A stretch of DNA of 15,824 bases from Spyradocola sp050942925 (GCA_050942925.1 JBMNOF010000042.1:1-15824); one strand, 5' to 3'; positions 1 to 7,510 are shown, counted from the first letter of the stretch. Notes: generated from the letters alone by a model not told the origin. Translations and numbers: made by a program.

Positions 1-744
1 GTGGGAGAAGTGCGTCAGCACCATCTTCGTCCGCTCGTCCACGCAGCCGATCTCCTGCAGGCGCCGCTGCATCTCCCGATCGTCCGGGAAGCCCATGTGG
101 TTGGTGCCCTCGGCGTTCGGCCCGTCCGTGCAGTCCAGCGTCACCAGGTCCAGATGCCGCCCCGCAAGGAAGTCCATCGTCTCCTGCGGGAACAGCCCCG
201 TGTCGTGCCCGTAGAGGAAGGCCTTCCCGGCCGCATCCTCCACCAGGTAGAGGTAGCACTGCTGGCTGCGGTCGTGCAGCGCCATCAGCGCCGTAAACCG
301 GTGCCCGCCGGGCGCCTCCTCCGTGCGGAAGGGCACGATCCGGCGGAACGCCACGCGCCCGTTCGGCCCGCCGTAGGGGAACGTCCCCCGCGCGACCTGC
401 GCCCCCACCCGGTCGTTGCCGTAAACCCAAAGCGTCTCCGGCGCCTGCGCGTCCAGGTGCGCAAACCACGTGTAGCGCGTGCCCAGATCCTCCGCGTAGA
501 GGTGGTCCTCGTGGTCATGCGTCACCAGCAGCGTGTGCACGCGCGAGAGATCCAGCCCAAACCGCAGCGCGTTGCCGTAGGTGTCCGCCGAAAAGTCGAT
601 CAGCAGTTGGTCGTCGATCATCGTGCCCGCCCGCGTGCGCACGTTTCGTCCCCCGAGCGCGCGCGCCTTGCGGCAGGCCTCGCAGTTGCAGAACAGCGCC
701 GGCCAGCCCTCGGCCGCAGCCGTTCCCAGAATCTGCACCTTCAT
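1..744 (-). CDS. MBL-fold metallo-hydrolase, PhnP-like (3' end outside window)
   Basis: This is a metallo-beta-lactamase-fold hydrolase of the PhnP-like group. 248 residues are visible with no stop, so the C-terminus lies beyond the left edge. Seen: an HxHxDH metal motif at residues 76-81 (HDHEDH), a later GHDTG around 179-183 that fits the second-sphere Asp, and THFSH at 244-248 that fits the late His ligand. Near the N-terminus there is a CNCEACRKAR segment (19-28), the Cys cluster seen in PhnP-type proteins. Family knowledge: PhnP is a phosphodiesterase acting on cyclic ribose phosphates. The substrate here is not known, and no phn genes are visible. The ATG overlaps the stop of the upstream membrane-protein gene by 4 nt (ATGA), with a GGAAGGA ribosome binding site inside that gene, so the two are translationally coupled. 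Confidence 0.88.
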   Translation of the reverse strand, partial: MKVQILGTAAAEGWPALFCNCEACRKARALGGRNVRTRAGTMIDDQLLIDFSADTYGNALRFGLDLSRVHTLLVTHDHEDHLYAEDLGTRYTWFAHLDAQAPETLWVYGNDRVGAQVARGTFPYGGPNGRVAFRRIVPFRTEEAPGGHRFTALMALHDRSQQCYLYLVEDAAGKAFLYGHDTGLFPQETMDFLAGRHLDLVTLDCTDGPNAEGTNHMGFPDDREMQRRLQEIGCVDERTKMVLTHFSH

Positions 745-1466
745 AGCGTGTCCTTCCTTTCCGCCTCCGTCGGGACCTCGTCGTCAGATGCCGCGGCCGG
801 GGCTTCCGCCGCAACGTCCTTCGCAGCTTCCGCCGCTTCGCCCTCCGCGCTTGCCGCCGCGTCCGCATGGGCCAGAACCGCTTCCGCCTCCTGCTCCGGC
901 GTGGCCGCAGCCGGCTCCTGCACAGGCGCTTCCGGCGCAATGGGCGGCACAGGCTGTGCGTGCGAAACCGTGGGGCGCGGGCGGCGCGCACGGCGCATGC
1001 CGCGCACCAGCAGCCAAACGCCCAGCGCGATCAGCACCACGGGCAGGATCAGCCCGTAGTAGGGCCGCAGCAGCGCGTTGATTTCCGGCGTGAGCACCAG
1101 GAAGAAGAACACGCCGAATACCAGCAGGATCAGCGCCGGGATCAGCGGCCAGTGCCCGATGCGGCGGAATTCGCAGATGTGGATGAGCAGGAACGCCAGC
1201 GCCAGCGAAAGGAGCGTCGCCACAATTCCGTACATGCCGGGCACGTTGAGCAGCGCCAGCGCCGTCCAGCCCGCGCCCAGGCAGAAGACGACAAAGCCCG
1301 CAATGCTCAGCCCCCACAGCCCCGTGGTCAGGCGCGCCACGAGCAGCGCCAGGCCCACCGCCAGGAAAAAGGCGCTGCCGGGCAGATCCACGCCGGGCAG
1401 GGCGTCGACGAGGAAGTACAATCCGGCCACGATCAGGATCAAGCCGGGCGTAATCGCTTTTTTCAT
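741..1466 (-). CDS. Multi-pass membrane protein with Ala/Glu-rich cytoplasmic tail
   Basis: This is a 241-residue membrane protein of unknown function. Hydrophobic segments lie at about 5-24, 32-46, 52-73, 78-97, 108-126 and 137-155. Some are short, so four to six helices are possible. The pattern resembles the LiaI/LiaF-type transmembrane regions of small Bacillota envelope proteins, but this is only a resemblance. A basic stop-transfer stretch (RGMRRARRPR, 155-164) is followed by about 75 residues rich in Ala, Glu and Pro that look disordered. The start at 1466 is preferred over an upstream in-frame ATG because GGGAGG sits 8 nt before it. It is the first gene of a two-gene operon with the MBL hydrolase, driven by the promoter at 1509-1537. 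Confidence 0.85.
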   Translation of the reverse strand: MKKAITPGLILIVAGLYFLVDALPGVDLPGSAFFLAVGLALLVARLTTGLWGLSIAGFVVFCLGAGWTALALLNVPGMYGIVATLLSLALAFLLIHICEFRRIGHWPLIPALILLVFGVFFFLVLTPEINALLRPYYGLILPVVLIALGVWLLVRGMRRARRPRPTVSHAQPVPPIAPEAPVQEPAAATPEQEAEAVLAHADAAASAEGEAAEAAKDVAAEAPAAASDDEVPTEAERKDTL

Positions 1467-1508
1467 AAAAAAGACCTCCCAAGAAAGAATGCAGTCTTCC
1501 TGCCTTTC

Positions 1509-1537
1509 ATTATACGGCAAATGCGCGGCAATCTCAA
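1509..1537 (-). promoter_or_regulatory. Sigma-A promoter for the membrane protein / MBL operon
   Basis: On the minus strand, TTGAGA (1537-1532) and a perfect TATAAT (1514-1509) are separated by exactly 17 nt. The box lies 43 nt upstream of the start codon at 1466. This is a near-consensus vegetative promoter. Confidence 0.8.
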
Positions 1538-1542
1538 GGCGG

Positions 1543-1570
1543 TTCACAATTCCTTTCACATTTGTTCACG
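1543..1570 (+). promoter_or_regulatory. Three TTCAC direct repeats in the divergent intergenic region
   Basis: TTCACA (1543-1548), TTCACA (1555-1560) and TTCACG (1565-1570) recur with 12- and 10-nt periodicity, about one helical turn, between two divergent genes. The array starts 5 nt beyond the -35 box of the minus-strand promoter and precedes the plus-strand lipoprotein gene. The layout (6-mers separated by 4-6 nt) resembles binding sites of OmpR/PhoP-type response regulators. The second repeat could alternatively act as a -35 box, with TAGGAT (1579-1584) 18 nt downstream as a weak -10 for the plus-strand gene. Which role is correct is inference. Confidence 0.4.
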
Positions 1571-1620
1571 GCGCGGAATAGGATACAGGGAAATTTCCGA
1601 TCAAGGAGGATGTCAGGGAC

Positions 1621-2610
1621 ATGAAAAAGGCGATTCTTGCGCTGCTGGTTGCGGCGCTCCTGGCGCTGACGCTCACGGGCTGCAGCGGCGGGGAACTCAC
1701 AAAGGTGCGTCTGCACGAGGTGACGCACTCCGTATTCTACGCCGCCCAGTACATCGCCATGGAAAAGGGCTACTTCGAAGAGGAGGGCCTGGAGGTCGAG
1801 CTGACCAACGCCGGCGGCGCCGACAAGGCCATGACCGCGCTGCTCGCGGGCCAGGCGGACATCGCCCTCATGGGCCCGGAAAGCTCCGTCTACGTCTATA
1901 ACGAGGGCCGCGAGGACTATACCCGCGTCGTCGGCCAGCTGACCACCTGCGACGGCGCCTTCATCGTCGGCCGCGAGCCGAACGACGACTTCACCCTCGA
2001 GGACCTGCGCGGCGCGTCCATCCTCGGCGGCCGCGCCGGCGGCATTCCGCTGATGACCCTCGAGTACGCGCTGCGCCAGGCGGGCCTGGAACCCGGCGTG
2101 GACGTGGACGTCCGCTCCGACGTCCAGTTTAACCTCATGGCCGGCGCCTTCATCGGCGGCGAGGGCGACTATACCACGCTCTTTGAGCCCACCGCCACCG
2201 AAATCGAGCAGCAGGGCGAGGGCTATGTGCTGGCCTCCGTCGGCGCCCTGGCGGGCGAGGTGCCCTATACCTGCTACCAGGTCACCGGCGACATGCTCGA
2301 GGAGAACCGCGAGACGGTCGAAAAGTTCCTCCGCGCCGTCTATCGCGCCCAGAAGTTCGTGGAGGAGAGCGACGCCCGCACCGTGGCCGAGGCCCTCGCC
2401 CCCGCCTTCAGCGATGCCTCCGTCGACACCCTGGAGAAGGTCGTCCTGCGCTACCGCGAGATCGGCGCCTTTGCCTCCACGCCCATCATGACCGAGGACG
2501 CCTATGCGCGCCTTCTGGACATCATGGAACAGGCCGGCGAGCTCGACGCCCGCCCGCCCTTCGAGGAAATCATCGACAACAGCATCGCAGAATCGGTGAT
2601 GCAGGAGTAG
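1621..2610 (+). CDS. ABC transporter substrate-binding lipoprotein (NMT1/THI5-SsuA type)
   Basis: This 329-residue extracytoplasmic solute-binding protein has a lipoprotein signal peptide (MKK, hydrophobic 4-17, lipobox LTGC at 18-21, lipidated Cys21). The mature part shows the NMT1/THI5-like pattern: a FYAAQYIAMEKGYFEEEGLEVEL block, then an ADIALMGPESS ligand-contact segment, then a GGRAGG turn. Family members bind nitrate, sulfonates, thiamine pyrimidine precursors or related small molecules; the ligand cannot be read from the sequence. The start is supported by AAGGAGG 9-10 nt upstream. No permease or ATPase of this transporter class lies next to it, and a strong terminator follows at once, so it is transcribed alone and must partner with components elsewhere, or serve as a receptor. 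Confidence 0.9.
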   Translation: MKKAILALLVAALLALTLTGCSGGELTKVRLHEVTHSVFYAAQYIAMEKGYFEEEGLEVELTNAGGADKAMTALLAGQADIALMGPESSVYVYNEGREDYTRVVGQLTTCDGAFIVGREPNDDFTLEDLRGASILGGRAGGIPLMTLEYALRQAGLEPGVDVDVRSDVQFNLMAGAFIGGEGDYTTLFEPTATEIEQQGEGYVLASVGALAGEVPYTCYQVTGDMLEENRETVEKFLRAVYRAQKFVEESDARTVAEALAPAFSDASVDTLEKVVLRYREIGAFASTPIMTEDAYARLLDIMEQAGELDARPPFEEIIDNSIAESVMQE

Positions 2611-2629
2611 TTTCTAGCGAAAAGACCAC

Positions 2630-2681
2630 GCAAAAGGCGTTCCCGCTGCCGCGCGCAGCGGGGGCGTCTTTGCGCTTTTTT
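2630..2681 (+). terminator. Intrinsic terminator after the substrate-binding protein
   Basis: A long hairpin with arms at 2630-2648 and 2654-2672 has a core of CCCGCTG pairing with CAGCGGG and an outer GCAAA/TTTGC. It is followed by GCTTTTTT. It begins 20 nt after the stop codon. Confidence 0.85.
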
Positions 2682-2761
2682 GGCCAAAGGGCTTTCGTTC
2701 CCCGCCCGGACGTGGTACCATGGACAATACATGCTAGAGAAAACGGAAAGGGGAGAGGAAC

Positions 2762-3481
2762 ATGCGGGGAAGCATCGTGCGCGTGCCCGCCGCTGGCGCG
2801 GAGGCCACGGTCTATTTGCCCCCGGCCGCGGAGCGGGAGCGCGTCGCCGCCGTCTACCTCAACGGCAGCGCGCAGGAGGCGCTGGACTTGGCCCAGGCCT
2901 TGGAGGGGTTGCCCCGGCGCGAGCGGGAGAGCCTCCGCCCGGCCGCCCTCGTCGCGCTCGAACCGCTCGATTGGAACCGGGACTTTTCCCCCTGGCCCGA
3001 GCCCGGCATCCGCCCCGGCGAGACGTTTTCGGGCGGCGCCCAGGCCCGCCTGCGCCAGGTGGAAGCGGCAAAGGCCGAGCTCGAGAGGAGCCTCCCCCTG
3101 CTTCCCGGCCCGGAGAACGCCGCCGTCTTCGGCTATTCCCTCGGCGGGCTCATGGCCCTCTACGCCCTGTGCAAAAGCCGCGCCTTCGGCCTGTGCGGCG
3201 CGCTCTCGCCCTCCCTTTGGTACGAGGGCTTCCTGGACTTTCTCCGGGAAAACCCGCCCGCGCCGGGCGCCCGCGTCTACCTCTCCCTCGGCAAAAAGGA
3301 GGAGAAGGTCCGCTCCCCGCGCTTTTCCCGCGTGGGCGAGGGCGTGCGCCAGGCCTACGCCGTCCTCGGCGAATGCCTCGGCGCGGACCGCGTCCACTTG
3401 CAGTGGTTCGACGGCGGCCACGGCACCGAGCCTGGGCGCCGCATGCTCGAGGGCCTGCGCTGGCTCCTCGCCGGGGCGTAA
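2762..3481 (+). CDS. Putative alpha/beta-hydrolase esterase (esterase D/Fes-like)
   Basis: This 239-residue cytoplasmic protein has no signal peptide and belongs to the putative esterase group (esterase D / enterochelin-esterase-like). Seen: the nucleophile elbow GYSLGG at 124-129 (Ser126) and a catalytic-His candidate in DGGHG (His220). An LGKKEEK segment (176-182) is where related enzymes carry the acidic residue, so Glu180 or Glu181 is a candidate. There is also an ALSPSLWY block (147-154), typical of this group, after the elbow. The substrate is unknown; no siderophore genes are present. A GGGGAGAGG ribosome binding site lies 3-5 nt before the ATG. A weak upstream promoter is possible (TTTCGT 2693-2698, TACCAT 2716-2721, 17-nt spacer). 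The gene is alone between a terminator and the structured element at 3519. Confidence 0.85.
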   Translation: MRGSIVRVPAAGAEATVYLPPAAERERVAAVYLNGSAQEALDLAQALEGLPRRERESLRPAALVALEPLDWNRDFSPWPEPGIRPGETFSGGAQARLRQVEAAKAELERSLPLLPGPENAAVFGYSLGGLMALYALCKSRAFGLCGALSPSLWYEGFLDFLRENPPAPGARVYLSLGKKEEKVRSPRFSRVGEGVRQAYAVLGECLGADRVHLQWFDGGHGTEPGRRMLEGLRWLLAGA

Positions 3482-3518
3482 GGCGGGTCCGCCGCCCTGA
3501 CCCGCGCGCGCCGCGTCA

Positions 3519-3614
3519 GGGCCCCCGCGCCGGGCAGATGCAAAGCATCTGCCCGCTTTCCCCCTGGGAGGGGGAAGCGGATGGCCGCTCCGCGGCCATC
3601 CGGCGCGGGGGCCC
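3519..3614. repeat. Perfect four-way-junction palindromic element (cloverleaf-like)
   Basis: The 202-bp gap between the esterase and the amidohydrolase operon shows no plausible gene. It contains a 96-nt element that folds into a closing stem and three arms with no unpaired base between them. The closing stem is GGGCCCCCGCGCC (3519-3531) paired perfectly with 3602-3614. Arm 1 is GGGCAGATGC, loop AAA, GCATCTGCCC (3532-3554). Arm 2 is 3555-3578, ten pairs with one bulged T (3559) and loop GGG. Arm 3 is GGATGGCCGC, loop TCC, GCGGCCATCC (3579-3601). An overlapping alternative stem CCCTGAC/GTCAGGG (3495-3501 with 3515-3521) would compete with the closing stem. There is no T-run, so it is not a standard terminator. 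It could be a dispersed palindromic repeat, a structured RNA or a DNA cruciform. Only one copy is in the window. Confidence 0.75.
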
Positions 3615-3683
3615 GGGCGGTGGGGGCGGGCGGCGGGCGTTCCCGTTCCGGCGCGCGGAGCGTGGAAATTTCGGCGCACAGCG

Positions 3684-3712
3684 TTGTCGGTTCGTCGCGA
3701 CTATGCTATAAT
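3684..3712 (+). promoter_or_regulatory. Sigma-A promoter of the amidohydrolase-hslO-arsR operon
   Basis: TTGTCG (3684-3689) and a perfect TATAAT (3707-3712) are separated by exactly 17 nt. The -10 box ends 55 nt before the first gene's ATG. No other comparable promoter is seen before the terminator at 7881, which supports one five-gene transcript. Confidence 0.8.
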
Positions 3713-3767
3713 AGATTGCAGATTTTGTCCTCCCTCCGGGGGAAGCAAGGAGCACAAGGAGTTCGCT

Positions 3768-4916
3768 ATGACGCAAGAGGAGCTGCTGACACATGTCATC
3801 CATTGGCGCAGGGACCTGCACGCCATCCCCGAAATGGGAGATGCCGAGTGGGAGACCAGCGCCTATATCGAGCGCGCGGTGCGCGAAACCCACCCCGATT
3901 CCGCGGAAAAGCTCGCCGGCACCGGCTGGAAGTTCGTCTACCGCAGCGGAAAGGCCGGCGCTCCGGCGCTCGCTTTCCGCTCGGATATCGACGGACTGCC
4001 CGTAAAGGAGAATAGCATCTATCCCTATCCCTCTAAGCACGAGGGCATGATGCACGCCTGCGGGCACGATGGGCACATGTCCACCCTGCTGGCGCTCTCC
4101 CAGATCGTCTCCCGCATGCGGGACGAGGGGCGCCTTTTCGTGGACGTCGTGCTGCTCTTCCAGCCGGCGGAGGAGACCACCGGCGGCGCGGCCCGCATGA
4201 TCGAACAGGGCGCGCTGGAGAACCCGCACGTCCAGGCCGTGTTCGGCTTCCACCTCATGCCGCAGGTGGACAAGGGCGTCATCGCGCTCTCGCCGGGCGG
4301 GGTCATGGCGGCCAATACCGAGTTTGACCTGACCTTCTCCGGCACGCGCGCGCACGGGGCCATGCCGCACCTGGGCGCGGACGCCGCCGCCGCCGTCGCG
4401 CAGACGTATGTCGCGCTGCAAACCTACATGACGCGCGCCGTCCCGCCCACGTCTCCCGCGGTGCTGACGTTCGGGCACATGTCGGCCGGCAACCTGCGCA
4501 ACATCGTCGCGGAGCAGGGCCTGCTCGAGGGCATCCTTCGCTCCTATGACGCGCAGATGCAGGAGCGGCTCACCGGGGAGTTTCTGCGCATCGCGCGGGC
4601 CGTGTCCTCGGTCTATGGGGTCGAGGTCGGCTTCGCCCAGCATTGCTATTACCCGCCGGTCTGCAACGACGCGGACCTGGTGCGCCGCGTGACGCCGCTG
4701 ATCGACCGGCACGCGGAACAGCAGCCGCTGCTGACGGCGGAGGACTTCTCCTTCTTTGCCGAGGCGCGGCCGGGCGTCTATGCCTTTGTCGGCACGGGGG
4801 ACGAGGCGCGCCGCGCGCCCCTGCACAGCGACCGCTTCGACTTTGACGAGAGCGCGCTGCTGCCCGCCATCCGCTGGTATACCCGCATCATCGAGACATT
4901 TGGCAAGGAGGATTGA
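3768..4916 (+). CDS. M20 family metallo-amidohydrolase (N-acyl amino acid / hippurate hydrolase type)
   Basis: This 382-residue cytoplasmic di-metal hydrolase belongs to the M20D group, which cleaves the amide bond of N-acyl or conjugated amino acids. Seen: the RRDLHAIPE N-terminal motif (14-22), an SDIDGLP strand (72-78), and the metal site HACGHDGH (96-103; Cys98, His100). QPAEE (132-136) supplies the catalytic base and a metal-ligand Glu, GFHLMP (160-165) a His ligand, and PLHSDRF (351-357) the final His ligand. A dimerisation (lid) domain lies around 180-290. Length is normal. The ATG at 3768 follows AAGGAG at 7 nt; an upstream in-frame ATG at 3684 lies inside the promoter and was rejected. 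First gene of the operon; 5 nt separate it from the DUF624 gene. The exact substrate is not readable. Confidence 0.93.
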   Translation: MTQEELLTHVIHWRRDLHAIPEMGDAEWETSAYIERAVRETHPDSAEKLAGTGWKFVYRSGKAGAPALAFRSDIDGLPVKENSIYPYPSKHEGMMHACGHDGHMSTLLALSQIVSRMRDEGRLFVDVVLLFQPAEETTGGAARMIEQGALENPHVQAVFGFHLMPQVDKGVIALSPGGVMAANTEFDLTFSGTRAHGAMPHLGADAAAAVAQTYVALQTYMTRAVPPTSPAVLTFGHMSAGNLRNIVAEQGLLEGILRSYDAQMQERLTGEFLRIARAVSSVYGVEVGFAQHCYYPPVCNDADLVRRVTPLIDRHAEQQPLLTAEDFSFFAEARPGVYAFVGTGDEARRAPLHSDRFDFDESALLPAIRWYTRIIETFGKED

Positions 4917-4921
4917 ACGCG

Positions 4922-5830
4922 ATGGGCCTGTTTACCGGATTCATCATGGGCAAGGGCAACCGCCCGGACTATACGCCCGACATGATGCCCAAGAACCGCC
5001 TCGAGCTGTTCTTTGAGATGCTCAAGCTGAACCTGTTGAACCTGCTGAAGCTGAACCTCATGTACTTCGTGTTCTGGATTCCGTTCTGGCTGTGGACGTG
5101 GCTGAACATGCAGGTGCTGCTGAACCTGAGCACGGAAAACTATACCGCCTTTGTGCAGGACGGGTACCTCTCGGTGTACCTGCTGGGCCTGGTGCCCTGC
5201 ATCCTGATCACGGGCCCGGCCAAGGCCGCCATGAAGTACATCACCCGCAACATCGCCCGCGACGAGCACGTCTGGCTCTGGAGCGACTTCCTCGGCGCGA
5301 TGAAGGCGAACTGGAAGCAGGGCCTGGCCATGAGCACGCTCAACGCCGTGTTCCTCTACCTGTTCTTCTTCGGCCTGTCGTTTTACTCCTCCATGTCCGA
5401 GAACACGGGCAGCTACATGTACCTGTTCATGCAGGTGGTGCTCATCATGCTGGGCGTGGTCTTTGCGCTGATGAACCTCTACGTCTGGCCCATGATGGTC
5501 ACCTATGAGCTCAAGCTCTCCCAGATCCTGCGCAACTCCATGGTCCTTGCGCTGGGCCGCCTGCCCTGGACCGTGCTCTTTGGGTTCCTGACGGCCTTGC
5601 CCATCCTCATCTCGGCCATCTGGATGCCCTTCCTCATCTGGTACTTTTTCATCGGCTATTCGTTTGCCTCCTTTGTCAACTGCTCTTATACGAACGCGGC
5701 CTTTGACCGCTTCTTCAACTCCCGCATCGAGGGCGCGGAGGTCAACCGCGGCCTGCGCAAGCCCGACCCGGAGGACGAGGACGACGGCGAGTGGGAGGAC
5801 ATCGACCCCGACGACGAGGACGACAAATGA
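4922..5830 (+). CDS. DUF624/YesL-like multi-pass membrane protein
   Basis: This 302-residue integral membrane protein fits the YesL/DUF624 pattern: a short N-terminus, then about six hydrophobic segments (roughly 45-65, 83-103, 138-156, 166-190, 213-233, 234-254), and a conserved-looking TGPAKAAMKYITRNIARDE loop after the second. Family function is unresolved; YesL-type proteins often sit beside carbohydrate-uptake genes, but here the neighbours are a peptidase-like enzyme and a methyltransferase. The C-terminal 23 residues (280-302) are almost all Asp, Glu and Pro, a strongly acidic tail presumably facing the cytoplasm. ATG 4922 is chosen because AAGGAGG lies 10 nt upstream; TTG 4913 would leave only 1 nt. 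Its stop overlaps the next gene's start. Confidence 0.87.
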   Translation: MGLFTGFIMGKGNRPDYTPDMMPKNRLELFFEMLKLNLLNLLKLNLMYFVFWIPFWLWTWLNMQVLLNLSTENYTAFVQDGYLSVYLLGLVPCILITGPAKAAMKYITRNIARDEHVWLWSDFLGAMKANWKQGLAMSTLNAVFLYLFFFGLSFYSSMSENTGSYMYLFMQVVLIMLGVVFALMNLYVWPMMVTYELKLSQILRNSMVLALGRLPWTVLFGFLTALPILISAIWMPFLIWYFFIGYSFASFVNCSYTNAAFDRFFNSRIEGAEVNRGLRKPDPEDEDDGEWEDIDPDDEDDK

Positions 5831-6567
5831 CGGCCTATGGCGCCTTCGCCGCGCTCTATGACCGGCTGATGGACGACGTGGACTACGAGGCCTGGGCCGC
5901 GCACTACGCGCGGCTCATCGGCCTTAGCGCGGGGCAGCGCGTCGCGGACATGGGCTGCGGCACCGGGGAAATCGGCCTGCGCCTGGCGCGCGAGGGCGCG
6001 CGCGTCACCGGCACGGACCTTTCCCCCGAGATGATCGCCCGCGCGCAGGAAAAGGCGCGCCGCTTCGGCGTGCAGGCGGCGTTCGCCGTGCAGGACATGC
6101 GCGACTTTGCGCTGCCCCGCCGCGCGGACGCCGTGGTCTGCGCCTGCGACGGCGTCAACTATTTGACGAGCGAAAGGGACGTGCAGCGCTGCTTTGCGCA
6201 CGTCCTGGAGGCGCTGCGGCCCGGCGGCACCTTCGCCTTTGACATCTCCGGCCCGGAGAAGCTCCGGCGCATGGCCGGGCAGATGTACGGCGAGGACCGC
6301 GAGGACGTCACCTACCTTTGGATGAACGAATGGGTGGAGGCGCGGCGCGCGCTGCGCATGAGCCTCTGCTTCTTTGTGCGGGAGGCGGACGGCCGCTACC
6401 GCCGCTTTGACGAGGAGCACCTCCAGCGCGCGCACGAGGTCCCGGAGCTGCTCGACGCGCTCGCGCAGACCGGGTTTGTGGAGGCGCGCGCCCTCTCCGG
6501 CTTCACGGACGCGCCCTGGCGCCCCGAGGATGCGCGCATTCACTTCGTCGCGCGAAAGCCCGCCTGA
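5827..6567 (+). CDS. Class I SAM-dependent methyltransferase
   Basis: This 246-residue soluble enzyme has a Rossmann-type SAM-binding domain. Motif I is VADMGCGTGEIG (39-50), the acidic residue after strand 2 is in VTGTDLSPEMIARAQ (60-74), the adenine-contact segment is VQDMRDF (88-94), and motif IV is VVCACDGVNYL (103-113). The N-terminal FAALYDRLMDDVDYEAWA block is typical of the UbiE/Coq5-like methyltransferases common in Bacillota. The methyl acceptor is unknown. ATG 5827 overlaps the upstream stop by 4 nt (ATGA), implying translational coupling to the DUF624 gene. Forty nt follow before hslO. Confidence 0.92.
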   Translation: MTAYGAFAALYDRLMDDVDYEAWAAHYARLIGLSAGQRVADMGCGTGEIGLRLAREGARVTGTDLSPEMIARAQEKARRFGVQAAFAVQDMRDFALPRRADAVVCACDGVNYLTSERDVQRCFAHVLEALRPGGTFAFDISGPEKLRRMAGQMYGEDREDVTYLWMNEWVEARRALRMSLCFFVREADGRYRRFDEEHLQRAHEVPELLDALAQTGFVEARALSGFTDAPWRPEDARIHFVARKPA

Positions 6568-6607
6568 ACCGGGCCGGAACGCGACTTGCTTTTGGAAAGG
6601 ACAGAGA

Positions 6608-7510
6608 ATGGATCAGATTTTGCACATTTCCCTGGAGGGCGGGCAGGCGCGCGCCCTGGTCGCCTGCACGACGGACCTGGTCGAGGCGGCGCGCCGCACG
6701 CACGACCTGTCGCCCACGGCCTGCGCCGCGCTCGGGCGGACGCTGACGGCCTCGGCCATGCTCGGGGCCATGCTCAAGGGCGCGGACGATTCCCTGACGG
6801 TGACCATCCGCGGCGGCGGCCCCATCGGCGCGCTCGTGTGCGTCGCCCGGCCGGACGGCGTGGTCAAGGGCTATTGCGACAACCCGCAGGTGGACCTGCC
6901 CCCGCGGCCGGACGGCAAGCTGGACGTGGGCGGCGCGGTCGGGCGGGACGGCCGCGTCACGGTCGTCAAGGACCTGGGCCTGCGCGACCCCTATGTGGGC
7001 CAGACGCGCCTGGTCTCCGGCGAGATCGCCGAGGACATCGCCTTCTACCTGACCGCCTCCGAGCAGACGCCCTCGCTCCTTTCGCTGGGCGTCATGGTCG
7101 AGGGCGGGCACGTGGTCGGGGCGGGCGGCGTGCTCGTGCAGCCCTTCCCGGACTGCCCGGAGGCGACGCTCCAGCGCCTGGAGGCGCTGGCCCCGCACCT
7201 TGCGTCCGTTTCGGGCATGGCGCGCCGCGCGGGCAGCGCGCAGGCGCTGGCGGAGGAGGCGCTGGCCGGCTTTGCGCAGGAGGTGCTCGAGGCCCGCACG
7301 CCCCGCTTTGCCTGCGATTGCAGCCGCGAGCGCATCGAGCGCGCGCTCCTCTCCATGGGCGAGGCGGAGCTGCGCGACATGATCGACGAGCAGCACGGCG
7401 CCCAGGTGAGCTGCCACTTCTGCAACCGGGTCTACGACTTTACGGAAGAAGAGCTCCGCGCCCTCCTGGCCGAGGGCAAGGGCGCGGACGGACAGGGGGC
7501 GAAAGCGTGA
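6608..7510 (+). CDS. hslO: Redox-regulated chaperone Hsp33
   Basis: This 300-residue holdase chaperone is activated by oxidative unfolding: reduced protein binds zinc through four Cys, while disulfide formation exposes the substrate-binding surface. Seen: the N-terminal domain with TVTIRGGGPIGALVCVA (64-80), a region corresponding to the conserved GY.DNP segment (88-93), and DLGLRDPYVGQ (122-132). The C-terminal redox switch has CDC (Cys236, Cys238) and CHFC (Cys269, Cys272), the CxC-CxxC arrangement of active Hsp33. The last 15 residues are a Gly/Ala/Lys-rich extension. The start is supported by GGAAAGGA upstream. Its stop overlaps a GTG start of the ArsR gene (GTGA), so the two products are translationally coupled. 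Confidence 0.95.
   Translation: MDQILHISLEGGQARALVACTTDLVEAARRTHDLSPTACAALGRTLTASAMLGAMLKGADDSLTVTIRGGGPIGALVCVARPDGVVKGYCDNPQVDLPPRPDGKLDVGGAVGRDGRVTVVKDLGLRDPYVGQTRLVSGEIAEDIAFYLTASEQTPSLLSLGVMVEGGHVVGAGGVLVQPFPDCPEATLQRLEALAPHLASVSGMARRAGSAQALAEEALAGFAQEVLEARTPRFACDCSRERIERALLSMGEAELRDMIDEQHGAQVSCHFCNRVYDFTEEELRALLAEGKGADGQGAKA

Noticed and set aside
1589..1598. GGAAATTTCC perfect palindrome before the binding-protein gene
   Set aside because: A single 10-bp palindrome in an AT-richer leader is too short to call an operator without conservation data.
3519..3614. The cloverleaf fold as a tRNA gene
   Set aside because: Arm lengths are wrong, loops are 3 nt, and there is no TTCRA T-loop, anticodon loop or CCA context.
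2570..3679. A 369-codon open frame on the minus strand opposite the esterase
   Set aside because: It lies over the terminator, the esterase and the cloverleaf element, and the translation shows no domain. The esterase motifs on the plus strand are clear.
3727..3760. CCTCCCTCC near the amidohydrolase ribosome binding site as an anti-Shine-Dalgarno switch
   Set aside because: It pairs more readily with the adjacent GGGGGAAG than with the real AAGGAG, and no competing fold is evident.
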